DNA from: Moringa oleifera
Lineage: Eukaryota > Streptophyta > Magnoliopsida > Brassicales > Moringaceae
Length of the DNA: 64,000 bases
NCBI GenBank assembly: GCA_021397835.1
Contig: JAJFZO010000087.1
Span: 5,084,001 to 5,148,000 of the forward strand
Reading direction: 5' to 3'
In this document: piece by piece, positions 34,801 through 47,036 of the stretch
Numbering within the stretch: position 1 is the first letter of the stretch
Layout of the letters: every line of letters begins with the position of its first letter
The notes under the pieces: model-generated
Database searches by the model: none
What the model was told of the DNA's origin: nothing
The model's input: only the letters and a program-made list of their open reading frames with translations
Position numbers and translations under genes: made by a program

Positions 34801-35389
34801 GTTGGGCAAGATATGGGATGGAATATCAAGTGCAGAAAATCCCATTTTGAAATAAAGAAGAACATAGAAATCACTTACCAGAAAATGCTGAAGATGACAG
34901 TGGATGATTGGAAAAACATAAGGTGATGGTGACCAAGAATGATGCTTTGCGGGTGTTGGAGCATATCCACCATGGATTGCCTCCTCCAGCAAATTACAAC
35001 TGACTCTTACAGTTATTCATATAACTAAAATCTAAATCAAACTATATAAAAAGAAACAAGGACAGAAAAGCGAAAACTCTATAAAGCATGATATAGAAAC
35101 AATTGACATCCATACAGTATATACTCTGAATTAGGAAGTTGAGTAATTCTAGAACAACAAAAAATATGAATATAATCAATACCATAAATCAGGATAATCA
35201 GTGTATTTATAATAATGCTACACCAGCCAACATGCAGCATAAGTCTATCCAGGTTAGAGAATCCGACTAGCGAATGGAGATCCATACTCCTCGCATTAAT
35301 TAACGACCAAAAAAAGTTCCAGTAGCCTCTGTTGGGTGAGTATGAAATAGAAACAGACAAAACTAAATACCCAAACAGTGATCAAACCG
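31875..35389. other. AT-rich gene desert
   Basis: After the 3' end of the zinc-finger gene the sequence is extremely AT-rich, above all 32650-34400, with TTTAATTAAAT-like words and no usable frames. From about 34430 composition becomes more balanced and approaches the left edge of the duplicated CNL/NAC blocks. A frame at 34753-34992 (minus) has no recognised family. Confidence 0.45.
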
Positions 35390-38300
35390 AAATTATTTTT
35401 TTTAAACAACTAGAGAAAAGTATGAACTAATAATGTTGAACATGGAACGCACATATTTAAACAACTGGAAACAAATTAATATCTAGAAAGCAGAAATCAC
35501 AAGCTTAATGTATGATGACAAGCAAACAGAAATATAATGTCAACCCAATGACAGATTACAAATTTGTATGTGTAGATGGACAACAGACACGATTGAAGTT
35601 TGGGAAATAAATCTGCTTTTATAGTAAAAACACTTGAGAAGAGGCTATATATTTCTTCAGATATTGTAGTCTGGGGCTAAATGAAGAAAATGTACTGGCA
35701 ACCATTTCAGACTGTGATGAAGCTATCATATCCAAATTTGGGCTGGCTGCTATCTAGGTTCTACACCAGTGATCTTGTGTCCATAACAATGTCATGTTTG
35801 CTTTTCTTACTTGGGAACTTTTTGAAAATGTGAACTCCTAAGTTCATGGGATGCTTAATGCTTAACAATGTCTTCGGAAAGCATCATGAGATTTTCAAAT
35901 CTCTTCTAAAGATCAAGAGCATGACAATTAGCTATCAAAAAATCAGTTAATAGCCCAATAAACATACCATGGTTATCTTGTCTGTCCTGATGATCACAAT
36001 CTAGAACCTGTATCCACAAAAAAGATAGCCTGAATGTACCATAAATACATTGAAAGAGTCAACAAGAGCAAAAGAAAAAAAACTGATAAGTCGTTTGGCA
36101 TTAACAAATCTGGACCATGGAATTGGATACAAAAACCACAGATTAGTGTCATTGCAGCGGCAAAATGCTGCTTACACATAATCAATATTTTGAAGCTTGT
36201 TCATTGGTTATAATAAACCAAGTAGGAATTATATTACAGAGGAATATTACTTAAATCTTTCTGTTATAAAGGGTTAATCCCCCTTTCCAGGACAAATATA
36301 AACCTTACAGCCCACACTTGATGGTGCCCTCTAAATTGCTTCTGTCACTATTCGACTGTGTTTATCATCAAGCTGGGGATCCAGCTCAAACTGATATTCA
36401 TTCAATTAATCTGTCCCAAGAACCTGAAAAATACACGCATCCATCATATGATCATCACAAGAGCAGCTACAGTATCTTCAGTCAATAAATCTCTGCATAG
36501 CTCGTAGACTATATAATCATTCCATTTGCTGCAAACCAGCTGTTCTGCTCAGCATAGATCAAACTGATGTTATTATTTTCCATCTGCAGTACTGTTGAAC
36601 TTATTGCTGCAAGATTGCACGACAGAATTGCAGTATGTTATTTGACAATTGTAGAGTATTCTTCAAACAGTAATAACTTTTTCTCATTACTCTTAAGATA
36701 CAATAACAAAAAAAGGAACACCCAGAAAGGAAAGAAAAACCAAAATTTAAACAAAATAATGACTAAAACAATAACTAATGATTACCATTCCTCAGAACAT
36801 ACAGCCGAGACTCCACCTGCTCAAAGAACAGTCATAGTCTTGGAAATCAACACTGAGTTTAGAGCTCTTAGAGCACCTGAAAATATCAGTAGTAGAAGTT
36901 TTCAAATTTTTCACACAATTTTTTTCAGCAGAATTTTCGACACATAATGCACATAATGAAGTCTTCATAATAAGGTAAAAAACAACAATCAAACACTAAG
37001 TAAACTTTGTTTGCCATCAACTCCCTTTGATGCTGGGGTCTACCTTAATGTATGAGAGCATGTGAAATTTTGGACAAAATATATATGGATCTAACAATAG
37101 ATATTTGAAAGTTGTCGATCTAATGAAGGACACAAAGTTAGAGGCAGGTGGGACACTATGTTAGAACCGAGTGAAACCCAAGAATAATTGCTATGAAACA
37201 TAAGAGATGCAAATTCACATCGAACCTTTACCATTCAGTGGTCTCTCCTTTGATCTCCTGTCCCGCAATTTCCAATTTAACAGTATCTCAATTCCACTGT
37301 ACTCCTCACCATCCTTTTCTGCAGCATCCCCACTCTTGAAAACACTGTTAGATAGCGAATTGGGATGGTTTCAAACAACCATGTGCTTTTGAATATTTGG
37401 CCCTTCAGTAACAACATTTTTGGTTTTACAGTTACTAAAGTTTATTAATATAATTAAATCACAATCAATTTTATATACAAGGAATCTTCTTTACACCAAC
37501 TATGTTCAGAATTAAGGCACCAATTTATTCCTTGAGAGGCATCTTGAAAACTAATCTTGCTTTGGTACCAAATCAATGGCTAAAATACTAGAGACATAAG
37601 ATGGTGAGGAGCTAGAAAAGGAAATATATTCAGATGTAGATTCTACTATTTCCAAACGTAGCACAAAAACAATTTGTTATTGTCACTATTTAGCTAACAA
37701 ACTATAGTATCCTCTTCTAAGTTCATACAATTATAGACTCCAAAGTGGGTACGGTGAATAAAGCTAATCAAAAATATAAAAAGTAGATAGCAACCTGCAG
37801 GTTCACTAAGTAGCCACAACAAAATCTAGATTTTAAAAGAAAATTTCCTTTTGATTTAACTGTAGCAAATTCCTTGTTTGTGCAAGAAAATTGCTTTAAA
37901 TCATACCCAGCTAGACATTCATGATCGTTATATCCTACTCATATCATTTGCATCTCAGAATATTTCACTTTAGACCAATTACTCAAAATTACAAAACAAA
38001 TAATGAGAACAAAAGCAGCAATACCAAAGGCGAAGGGGTAATCCTCTCAAACAACAAAGCATCAGGCTTATCATAAAGAACAGAAGATTTGATCCACAGA
38101 TAACTCAAGCCACATCCACAGGGATTCATATTATCCAAAGCATCAGGAATCCAAGTCCATCCTTCGACAAAACCTAACATGGTCCTTCTTCACTGACTGC
38201 AAGAAGAATCATCAACTTATTGTAAACAAGCAAACTTTTGGATTGAACATACATCAAATCTTTTCCTTGAACTGCATTTCCAGAGTCACATTTAGCGAAA

Positions 38301-40030
38301 CAAGGAGTCCATTATTCATTTAAAAAAAAAAAAGATTCCCTAAATAAAATAAAGTCCAAGACCATCAATTTTGACAAAAACACTATTTAGATGTTTCACC
38401 ACCATAGACCACACTACTCTAAGATGGTTGTCCTTTTAGTCAAATCATAAGTCATATTTTGTTTAACAAATTCTAATACATAACAAGTATTGATGTCTAT
38501 GGAAGGGGGATTCACATAATAGGTGAAAGTCACAGAGCTATTAACTACAAGACACAAGGGAAAATAAATTGTCTACCAGGGGCTAACAATAGATCATTGT
38601 GCGTCTTACCCATGAAGAAAACAAGTACAACCTAAATTTATCAACAAATTCACAGCGTAGCTTATTGTCAAGGGCAATTTCAATATCATAACAGTTTTTG
38701 CCAAATACAAAATAAGCACAACAGACGTGCAATCAATAAAACTAAGTCAAAACCATAGAGCAGATTCATTAAATGATCAATAAATAAGAGAAGTTTCTGA
38801 TAGCATAAATGTGGTGTAAAAATTCAATTTGAAAGGATTTTCATTTCACAACAAATCAGAAAAAAACAGTTGCAGTGGCCCCCAGATCATAGCTCATGAA
38901 GATCGAACAAGACTCAAGGAAGTCACCTTTAGCTCAGCTGCTGAACAAACAAGCGATTTTGCCTTGCTTTCCCATATAGTTCCTTAATATTTCAATCATA
39001 CTTTCAATCTTTTTCTGGAAATGCAACCATTGATCTTTGAGCCACATGATTATTCCATCTTTTACACTCTACTCATGTGGACAGATGTATTTCCTATGCC
39101 ACATTACTTCACCACCCAACTCTTTCTCTTTTCTATTTGCCTTGTCCATTTACTTGCTAACTTTCTACAAAAGGGTCATGGACCAATCTAGTGTGACACT
39201 TATAGCTCTCATAGACACCTAAAATCAATAACAACATTCACAAGGCAAAGTGTAGGGAAGGAGACCAAATCTACAATTCAACATCCCAAACAAAAGCAAT
39301 ATTTACTTACAAAAATTCACTATCCACATTGCCTTTAGACCACAATAGAGAATGTTTAAACCTTGAAAGTCATTTCTTTAGCCAGAGTAAAGAAGCTAAG
39401 ACACTATCAACAGAATGTTGTTTATTAACATCTCACCTATCTCTACAAACCCAAAAGTTCAATATGCTTCTTTCCCTAAAAACAGAAAAAACAAAGAAAG
39501 AAAAAGGAGTGGAAACAACTGTTGTAAACAATATGAATGAAACATAGCCAATTATTAATTACTAAATTACCTAATCCTGCTTGCAACATTTAAAGAAACT
39601 CTCATTTTCCAACAAATTGTCATGTAATCATGACTGTTGGCACTTAGGTAACTTTAATTAAAAAATAGAAACAATTTTTTTCACAGCAACCCTACATACA
39701 TAAAGACACATATATAGGTACACATATAGAGGCATATCATATGTACATTCCAAAACCACACATATCTCTGTGCATACAGAATCAGCCAGCATTGACAATG
39801 TCACTTACTCAAACAGAAGCAAGGAATGGTTTAGAGTTTCTACAAAACCCAACAAAACAGACTAGAATAATCAAACAGTAAGAGATTGCGCCATCACATT
39901 TGAGTCAGTAATCCTCACTTAAACAAGAGGCACCTTCATATATGCAGATGTAACCCAACTGAAGTATAGGTAAAAAGGAAAATGAAAAAAAGAGAAACAG
40001 AAAGACCAACAGAAAGACAGAATGTTCTCT
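35390..40030 (-). repeat. Block 1 spacer of the CNL/NAC tandem array
   Basis: Non-coding DNA with clear counterparts in the other three blocks, for example TAATGTTGAACATGGAACGC at 35431 (also at about 52553 and 61546). Other shared stretches include the TCATTCCATTTGCTGC region at 36517 (45.7-46.1, 53.7 and 62.2 kb) and the GCTAAGACACTATCAACAGA stretch at 39396 (46.2, 57.6 and 62.3 kb). Some of it, about 37.2-39.3 kb, is shared only with block 3. It has no long frames and lies directly downstream of the CNL gene. Because that gene has a spliced 3' UTR, part of this spacer may be transcribed intron. Confidence 0.75.
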
Positions 40031-40041
40031 GAGATATTTAC

Positions 40042-40206
40042 CATCAATTTGCAGATAGTATTTGAAGAATTGTAGAGCTGGTCAGATGCATTAACTGGAT
40101 CTCTGCTCCAGCAGACTCATGATAAGTACACAGAGCACTGAAGGAAGCCTTACTAGAAAAGAGGGATTTGAACCAACCTTCATTCATAACTTTAACGAAT
40201 TGAAGC
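40042..40206 (-). other. Predicted 3' UTR exon of the CNL gene
   Basis: Just after the CNL stop codon (TGA at 40320-40318) the minus strand reads AAG|GTTAGT, a good donor. About 110 bases on it reads TTTTCTACTCAG|GCTTC, a strong acceptor, then a 165-base exon ending TTGATG|GTAAATATC at 40042. Diverged copies of this exon survive in blocks 3 and 4 (about 52025-52150 and 60252-60385). The mRNA would therefore carry introns in its 3' UTR, which is frequent among CNL genes. Confidence 0.6.
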
Positions 40207-40317
40207 CTGAGTAGAAAACCAGAAGTAAGCAATCAAGAGAAGGAGATAAAAATTAATGGGACAGTCTAAATATGCAAAAGAATTGAAGCTAAGGACTCAA
40301 AATACAGCTACTAACCT

Positions 40318-43300
40318 TCAAAAGTCTATGTGATATCTGCTGGAAATTTTGATATGTGGTATGCAAGAAATCTTGGGCCAATCAATGCCTGTGTGTTTTT
40401 TGCATGTTTCAGACAAATGAGGGCAAACCAAAATTTCCAATTCTTGTAAAGAGGTAAGACGACCCATTGAAATAGGCAGTGATGTCAAATTGCGGCAAGA
40501 ACCAATTACAAGTCTTCGCAATGAGACAGCATGTTGAAGAGACTCAGGTAAAGACACCAGCTTTGGTAGGTTCCGAATTGTCAGCAGTGCAAGACTCTTA
40601 AGGCCTTGAAATTGCATCTCGTCTAAGTCTGAGAGATCCAGCTGTGGGCAGCTGCATATCACTAACTTCTCAAGGGCAGTGAGATGTTGAAATACTCCAG
40701 CAAGAGATGTCAGCCTTTCGCAATATTCAATAGTAAGAGAGCGGAGACAAGTTAAGCCTCTGAAGCCTTCCCCTGGCAAAGCAAGTAACTTTGGGCACCC
40801 ATCAATCCTCATAATCTGAAGAGAAGTGAGATTTCTCAGACCTTCCTCTGGCAGAGATTCTATATCCTCAATCAAATTAAGTGACAGAGAGCTCAATTTG
40901 GAGAGAGGAAAAGGGAGTGAAGAAGATGTTGAACAGCTCATCTTCATCTTCATTGTCTGTTGCAGCGGCTTCCAGCTGATTTTTTCCCACCGCAATTTTC
41001 CTTCAACAGATGGAAATGATGGCATAGTGGTCAGGTTAGGGCAATCCTGAACTTCCAACTTGGAAAGATTAGGAAACCAAGGCAGCTTTCCCTCTCTATC
41101 ATTGCCATGCCTCGTCCTCCACCATGCCTTGAGATTATAGCAACTGCGAAGCACGAGTTCTTTCAAGGATGGGAATACAGACAGGTCAGCTTCTGCTTCT
41201 CCTCCTGCAGCACTGCCCCAATAGACATCATTGTCCTCTATGTACTCTATGCCAAATGCACAGTCAATCCTCAAAGACTGCAGACGAGTCAGCGAATCTA
41301 ATGGTGGTAGATGTGTGCAATTTCTGCAGTTGTATAATTTAAGATGGACAAGATTCGTGAGTGAAGAAAGCCAACTTGGAAACCTCACACCTTGGTAGTA
41401 CTCCACATGCAACTGTTTTAGATTATGGTGGGGCTCCAGCCCTTCCATTGACTTTTCCTCATCAAGAACATCAAGGCAGTCATATCTCTTTCGGTTCCAT
41501 GTTAATCTCAGTGATCGAAGATGCTGCTTCGTTTTCAAGTCGGCTGCCCTGCATTCCCTGATAGCATCCTTCAAGTAGCCAAGATTCTCAATTGTTAGGT
41601 TTCCTCTCAGGTTGTTGAGCCAATCAAGTTCACCGAGACTAGCGCTGGGCTCTCCATTGGCACCATCTCTCCTATCCACTATAAATCTGTCTAATCTCTG
41701 TATGGAACTCAACTGTCTAATTCCCTGTGGCATATAACTCAATTCACTTGATCTCCAAATCGCAAGACATCTAAGATTCACCAATTTTTTTATTTTGGGA
41801 GGCAGTCTCTTGAGTTTGGAACAATTCAAGAGTTTGAGCACTTGCAGGTTTTGAAGCTTTGTAATAGAATTGGGAAGAGTTTCTAGCTTTTCATTTCCAG
41901 AAAGGTCAAGATACCTCATGCTTTTCAACTTGCCAATTGAGTTAGGAATGCTGAAGAGATTCAAATTATGAAGGTCTAATACTCGTAAACGTCTTGAATT
42001 TAGAATTATCGAGTTGCAGCTTGCCTCACTAAAATATTCTCCATCACTCATCCAACCTCTTTGACTAGGCACAAGAAATGTTTGAATCTTATTTTCCTCG
42101 AGTAAGGAGGATGGGATTTGCCTTGACGAAGCTATATGAAAATCAAATGATACATGACGAGTTTTTTCATCAATAACAGATTCATCATTTGACTTCACTA
42201 TGATGCTTTCTTTGCCCCCAACTAATATTGCAAGATCATGCATTAGGTCATGCATCTTACAGTATCTTATGTTGCCCCATTCATCTTCTTTCACTTCTTG
42301 AAAGAAAGACCTAGAAAGCAATCCTTTAAAATAATGAAGCCCTATATCTTCAAGGCATTGCTCTTTATCTGATGACTCAATGAGACCTTGTGCCATCCAA
42401 AGATAGATCAAATTTGATACATCAATATCATAATCTTTTGGAAATAACCTACAATAAGAAAAACAGTTTTTCAAGTGCGAGGGAAGGTAATCATAACTCA
42501 ACTTAAGTGTTGGTAAAATATCATTGTCTCGATGAGTTATTCCTAAGAATTCCTCAATTTCAAATAAAGACCACTCTGTATTTGGATCTTTAAAATAAAG
42601 TAAGGCTCCAACTGTTTTGATGACAAGAGGAACACCTGCACACTTGCTTACAATTTTCTTCCCAATGTCAACAACACCTTGATTCTTTGGCTCCTCCCCC
42701 TGTTTAAAGGCAAATCGCAAGAGTAAACCCCATGCTTCATTTTCAGACAAACCTTTTAAAACATATGGCAAGAATGGACTCACAGCTTCTGCTACCTTCC
42801 CACTACGTGTAGTTACTATTATCCGACTTTCTTTTGCACCATCCTTCAATAGATATTCCAAATTGAGCCATTTATTTCTATCCTCATTCCACACATCATC
42901 TAAAACAAGTAAATATTTTTTTCCACCAATTTTATCTCGGAGGCGATTTTGCAATTGATCCATCTCAAGGTTTCCAGGATCACAATTTGTTGCAGATTTG
43001 ATCATTTTTTCTACAATTACCTTGACATCAAAAGGATCAGAGACACAGACCCACATTCTAAGCTCAAAACTCTTTTTAACTATCTCATCATTATAAACAA
43101 ATTGAGCAAGTGTGGTTTTTCCTAAACCCCCAATGCCCACAATTGGAACAACCAAAATATTTTCCTCAGAATTGAGAAGAGTCTTTATTATTTCTTCTTT
43201 ATCCTTGTCTCTTCCAATAACATCCTCTCCACGTGCATAAGAGTGAGTGGACTTTCTCTCCCTACTCATAGAGGATTCTTCTTCTACTCTTGCTTCTAAA

Positions 43301-43710
43301 TGAAATTTTCTTTCAGCTGCAATCTCATCTAGCCGCTCTCTGATTGCCTTGACTTTATGAGCCATTCTAAGACAGCAGGAAAGCTTGTTTGAGCTTGAGA
43401 AGAATATACGAACCTCCTTCACCATTTTATTTCCAGCCAACAGTTTCCGTTTAAGAGCTTCGGTGGAGAAATCATCCAGCAAGTCCTCTGCATCGTAGAC
43501 TGCTTCTTTCAGCTTACCAAGCCAGTCTTCGACTTGATTGTTGTGTGAGTGCTGCTTCTGTGCATCAAGAAGAACTGCTCGAATCGCAGAAAGAGTGCTC
43601 CTCAGTTTGCCAAGCTCTCCTTCCACATTCCACCACAATCCAATTTCTTTAACAATACCCAATTTCTTTATAAGCTCTTCAGCAAAGTGAAAGAGAGCTG
43701 CCTCTGCCAT
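40318..43710 (-). CDS. CC-NB-LRR disease-resistance protein (RGA type)
   Basis: An intact, single-exon coding region of 1130 residues, a full-length CNL. The N-terminal Rx-type coiled coil (about 1-130) has EDWLGKLKEAVYDAEDLLDD, the EDVID-type motif. The NB-ARC domain (about 165-500) keeps P-loop GIGGLGKTT (192-200), RNBS-A FELRMWVCVSDPFDV, kinase-2 LLVLDDVW (267-274) and RNBS-B RIIVTTR (296-302). It also keeps a GLPL-type CAGVPL (357-362), RNBS-D CFSYCRLFPKDY (416-427) and MHDLMHDLA (486-494). LRRs fill about 555-1120, ending with the CPHLSETC...DWPKI...IPHI signature of RGA-type proteins. Such proteins are intracellular immune receptors that bind ATP/ADP and trigger cell death on pathogen detection. 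No recognised motif is damaged, so it should be functional. TATA box near 43900. Fragments of paralogues lie in blocks 2, 3 and 4. Confidence 0.97.
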   Translation of the reverse strand: MAEAALFHFAEELIKKLGIVKEIGLWWNVEGELGKLRSTLSAIRAVLLDAQKQHSHNNQVEDWLGKLKEAVYDAEDLLDDFSTEALKRKLLAGNKMVKEVRIFFSSSNKLSCCLRMAHKVKAIRERLDEIAAERKFHLEARVEEESSMSRERKSTHSYARGEDVIGRDKDKEEIIKTLLNSEENILVVPIVGIGGLGKTTLAQFVYNDEIVKKSFELRMWVCVSDPFDVKVIVEKMIKSATNCDPGNLEMDQLQNRLRDKIGGKKYLLVLDDVWNEDRNKWLNLEYLLKDGAKESRIIVTTRSGKVAEAVSPFLPYVLKGLSENEAWGLLLRFAFKQGEEPKNQGVVDIGKKIVSKCAGVPLVIKTVGALLYFKDPNTEWSLFEIEEFLGITHRDNDILPTLKLSYDYLPSHLKNCFSYCRLFPKDYDIDVSNLIYLWMAQGLIESSDKEQCLEDIGLHYFKGLLSRSFFQEVKEDEWGNIRYCKMHDLMHDLAILVGGKESIIVKSNDESVIDEKTRHVSFDFHIASSRQIPSSLLEENKIQTFLVPSQRGWMSDGEYFSEASCNSIILNSRRLRVLDLHNLNLFSIPNSIGKLKSMRYLDLSGNEKLETLPNSITKLQNLQVLKLLNCSKLKRLPPKIKKLVNLRCLAIWRSSELSYMPQGIRQLSSIQRLDRFIVDRRDGANGEPSASLGELDWLNNLRGNLTIENLGYLKDAIRECRAADLKTKQHLRSLRLTWNRKRYDCLDVLDEEKSMEGLEPHHNLKQLHVEYYQGVRFPSWLSSLTNLVHLKLYNCRNCTHLPPLDSLTRLQSLRIDCAFGIEYIEDNDVYWGSAAGGEAEADLSVFPSLKELVLRSCYNLKAWWRTRHGNDREGKLPWFPNLSKLEVQDCPNLTTMPSFPSVEGKLRWEKISWKPLQQTMKMKMSCSTSSSLPFPLSKLSSLSLNLIEDIESLPEEGLRNLTSLQIMRIDGCPKLLALPGEGFRGLTCLRSLTIEYCERLTSLAGVFQHLTALEKLVICSCPQLDLSDLDEMQFQGLKSLALLTIRNLPKLVSLPESLQHAVSLRRLVIGSCRNLTSLPISMGRLTSLQELEILVCPHLSETCKKHTGIDWPKISCIPHIKISSRYHIDF

Positions 43711-43894
43711 TATCTCTGAGCTGCGATTGAAATGGAAGCAGCTTCAATTAAAAACGCATTCAAAGTGTATAAGATTTGTGAGGGGAAGCGTACGTTGCAG
43801 CGAAATTTGTAAGAGATTTACGGATTCTGGTGGTCATCAAGTCCTGCTCTTCCATCTCCTATGGCTTCAATAACCCATCACCACACTTATCCTC

Positions 43895-43902
43895 ATTTTA
43901 TA
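43895..43902 (-). promoter_or_regulatory. TATA box of the CNL gene
   Basis: The minus strand reads CTACTATAAAATGAGG here, 185 bases before the ATG at 43710. Spacing suits a leader of about 150 bases. Confidence 0.65.
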
Positions 43903-43910
43903 GTAGCGTG

Positions 43911-44394
43911 ACAGACAAGTTTGCCTGGAAAGTCTTTGTAAGGTGAACTGCTGTGTGATCACGTTCCTCCAAAAGTCTTTCCATACCGTACCCCATTCAA
44001 TTACATTATTGCAACAGAGATTTCCACCCCCCCTCCCTCATTTATTTGTTTAAGTTATATATAATATCTATTTAAAATCTTTGATAATGATTTTTTTTTA
44101 AAATAGAAACATATTATTTATTATTTATTATAAAAAATATATCTTTTACTAATGTTTTTTTAAAAAATAAAAATAAATTTGGATTTATATTTATTACTGA
44201 CATGAAATTACAGTATAAGGTGCATAGAATCTCTCAAGGTCTAGACATATCAAGCTCATTATGAGCTTATTTTGAAGTAGACACTCTACAAAATAAAATC
44301 GTAAAATTAAAATCAAAACTAATAATGCCTTGCTATTTGTTTCAAAATAATTTAAAATGTCAACTCTAAAAATGAACTTAACTATAAGCACAGT
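43911..44394. other. AT-rich DNA between the CNL gene and block 2
   Basis: Upstream flank of the CNL gene; AT-rich, no coding frames of note. It separates the intact gene from the first LRR remnants. Confidence 0.5.
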
Positions 44395-44660
44395 TAGCTA
44401 ATTCCAAAAGAGAGTTTCCTTTGCACACTTGATGGTGGAGATGTGAATTACTTGGTGTCTTCATTTGTGTCTGGGAATCGTAAAGCAGTTGATAATTTGA
44501 TCTGACTAGAGAAAGCCTTCTGCACCAACAAGGAAGATATGGCCAGTTAGCAAGCAGAATCAGGCATGGGGCCAAAAGTTTACTCAACAAGAACAGTGGT
44601 TCTGTCTTAAGCAGGGTTAGAAAGGAACAAGAGGCAACTTGTTGAATCATTCCATTGTAA
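44395..44660 (-). repeat. Duplicated fragment shared by blocks 2 and 4
   Basis: From TGATGGTGGAGATGTGAATT at 44423 onward this fragment matches about 60600-60850 closely, including TTGATAATTTGATCTGACTA and the end AGAGGCAACTTGTTGAATCA. The left edge overlaps an LRR-derived word (TTATGGTGGAG in block 4). A 90-residue frame crosses it but contains no known domain. Confidence 0.75.
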
Positions 44661-45234
44661 TTATTTATGCCTGGACAGACGAATTAACCAAGTAAAATTA
44701 ATTAGTTCTCAAACAGTCTCTAAGAGATTTAAGAAATGGTTATAAATTTGCTCCGGTGATTGAATACATAACATATGATCATCAATCTCCCATTTGATGA
44801 GCTTTCATCCCTGAAGTTATATGGCTAACACCTGTGAAATTAACAATCCTCATATTTCTAAGATTATTTTGCTTGCAAACTATGATTTATAGCTGGTAAG
44901 AAAACTACGAATTTCAATATCAAGTGATGACTATTAGAAATTTCTATCTACAAGGGTTAAGAAAAAAAAAAGAAGAAAACAAAAGAAAAGCAAATCTGGC
45001 ATGAAGCACAGCAATGATGCCAATATCCAGACACATTTCAGATCAAAGCATTGCAGTGTTTGCATAAAAAAATAGTATAAATTGGTAGTTTCATATTTCA
45101 ATTAGTTATCTAAATTGAATGAATTCCTTGACCAGTTAAATTTATTCTAAATTTAAAACTAAAAAATGAACATAAATGAAAAAAAAAATGAGTTAATTAC
45201 CACTCAACTTATACATAGTCCTTGAAGAATTGTA

Positions 45235-45575
45235 GTGCTCATCATCTCTGGTTCTGCAAGTCAAGAAGAAGAGAGAACAATCTTCCATCTTCATTTTCAT
45301 CATCGTTGTCATTTGCAAGGGCTTCCAAATGTTATATTCCAGCATAAATCTCCTTCAATAGATGGAAAGCACAGCATGGAAATCAAGTCAGGGCAATTGC
45401 AGATTTCTAATGTGAAACCAACGAGGTAATGAAGGCAGCTTAGCCTCAGTCTGAGGGTTTTCCCTCCTCCGCAATCCCTTTAGATCAGGGCAATTCTGAA
45501 GCAAGCATTTTACATGAAACTTAAAATTCCCCAATTAACATCCTTGTCCTCTATACTCCCCATATCCTGACTAGG
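45235..45575 (-). pseudogene. LRR fragment of a CNL paralogue (block 2)
   Basis: The minus-strand translation contains pieces such as LQNCPDLKGLRRREN, AKLPSLPRW and IWKPLQM, followed by MMKMKMEDCS. They match the intact CNL segment LPWFPNLSKLEVQDCPNLTT, KISWKPLQQTMKMKM. Frameshifts and stops break it. It covers only a small part of the LRR region; NB-ARC and coiled coil are missing. Block 4 has a close counterpart at 61080-61450. Confidence 0.75.
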
Positions 45576-45639
45576 TAGAAGTATGGATGAGCATGAAACT
45601 TAAAATCCCCCTAACAGTAATCAAATGCCAAGCAAGTTA

Positions 45640-46840
45640 AAGTAGAGATAATTAAGCACCTTGAAACAAGTTAATATTGAACATCAAACACAGATAATCA
45701 AACAACGGGAAACAAGTTAATGTCTAAAAAGCGGAACCTGTCATAGACTAACAAATCGCAAGAGTAGTGTCTTGCAAATAAATAATTCAGCTAATAAATC
45801 TCTGGATTGCTCATAGATTATGTGTAAGTTACGTCCTAGTCAATAGTAAGAATGAAAAATTAGACTTTGATCGTCTTCGGGTGAGAACAAGTCCCCAGAG
45901 ATCAGGGATAAACTTCTCTGCTTCATTCATGCCTTCTTCCTCCCTTTTAAATAACCAGTGCAACCAAGCTGAGTCTTTAGGAGACCCAGTCACTCGCAGC
46001 AACAAATTAAACGCAGAACAATAATACACGTAGTAAATATATCATTCAATTTGCTACAAACCAGCTGCTCCGCTCTGCATGGTTCAAGCTGATGTTATTA
46101 TTTTCAGTCAGCAGCCCTGTTTAACTAATTGCTGCAACATTGCACTACACAATTGTAATCTGCAGTTTGACAACTATAGACAATTATTCAAACAGTAAAG
46201 AAGCTAAGACACTATCAACAGAAGGTTATTTATTGACATCTCACCATTCTCTACAAACCCAACAAGTTTATTATGTTTCTGTCCTTAAAAAGAGAAAAAG
46301 AAAAGAAATAAAAAAGAGTGAAAACAACTATAGTCAAGAATAAGAATGAAATATAGCTGACTGTTGATCATTAAATTATCTAATCCTGCTTGTAACATTT
46401 TTTTTATAAAAAGAACTCTTATTTTCCACCAAAGTTCTCATGTAATCATGACTGTTTGCCCTTAGGTAATTTAGCTAATAAACAGAAACAGATTGTTTCA
46501 TAGCAACTATACATGCATAAGTAAACACACATATATAGGTACACATACAAAGGCATATTATATGTGCATTCTATCAAACCCACAGATACCTGTGTGGATA
46601 CAGAACCAGTCAACATTGACAGGTCACTCAAACATACCAAAGAATGGTCTATTGTTCCCACTAAACCCAACAAAACAGACTAGTATAACCATACAGTAAG
46701 AGATAGTGCCATCACAATTGAGTCATCAGTGCTCACTTAAACAAGAGACACCTTTATATTGAGATGTAACCCAACTAAAGTATAGGTAAAAAGAAAAAAG
46801 ATAAACAGAAAGACCCACAGAAAGAGAGAATATCACCTGA
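45640..46840 (-). repeat. Block 2 spacer (short form)
   Basis: Counterpart of the 35.4-40.0 kb spacer, but much shorter (about 1.2 kb). It keeps the words around ACATCAAACACAGATAATC, the CTGCTCCGCTCTGCATGG region, the AAGACACTATCAACAG stretch and the CATATATAGGTACACATAC stretch. It lacks the middle part found in blocks 1 and 3. The same short layout occurs in block 4. Confidence 0.75.
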
Positions 46841-47036
46841 GATATTATTTACAACAGAAAAGCATCTGTTACATGAATTGTCCTATATTTATCTATCACT
46901 TTACAAAAATCAAGAAGATTTCAAATTTATAATTTATGAAAGGATAACTAACTATACAATTGAAAGAATTACTAAATCAAAAATTCTAAAGTGAAACTGC
47001 TGCTAGTGCCAAATGCTGAACGACATTGACATGTTA

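Noticed and set aside
36567..36947. 126-codon plus-strand frame in the block 1 spacer
   Set aside because: Not kept open in the matching spacers of the other blocks, low-complexity Asn/Lys content, no family resemblance.
40826..41561. Three plus-strand frames opposite the CNL gene
   Set aside because: Antisense shadows of the LRR-coding region.
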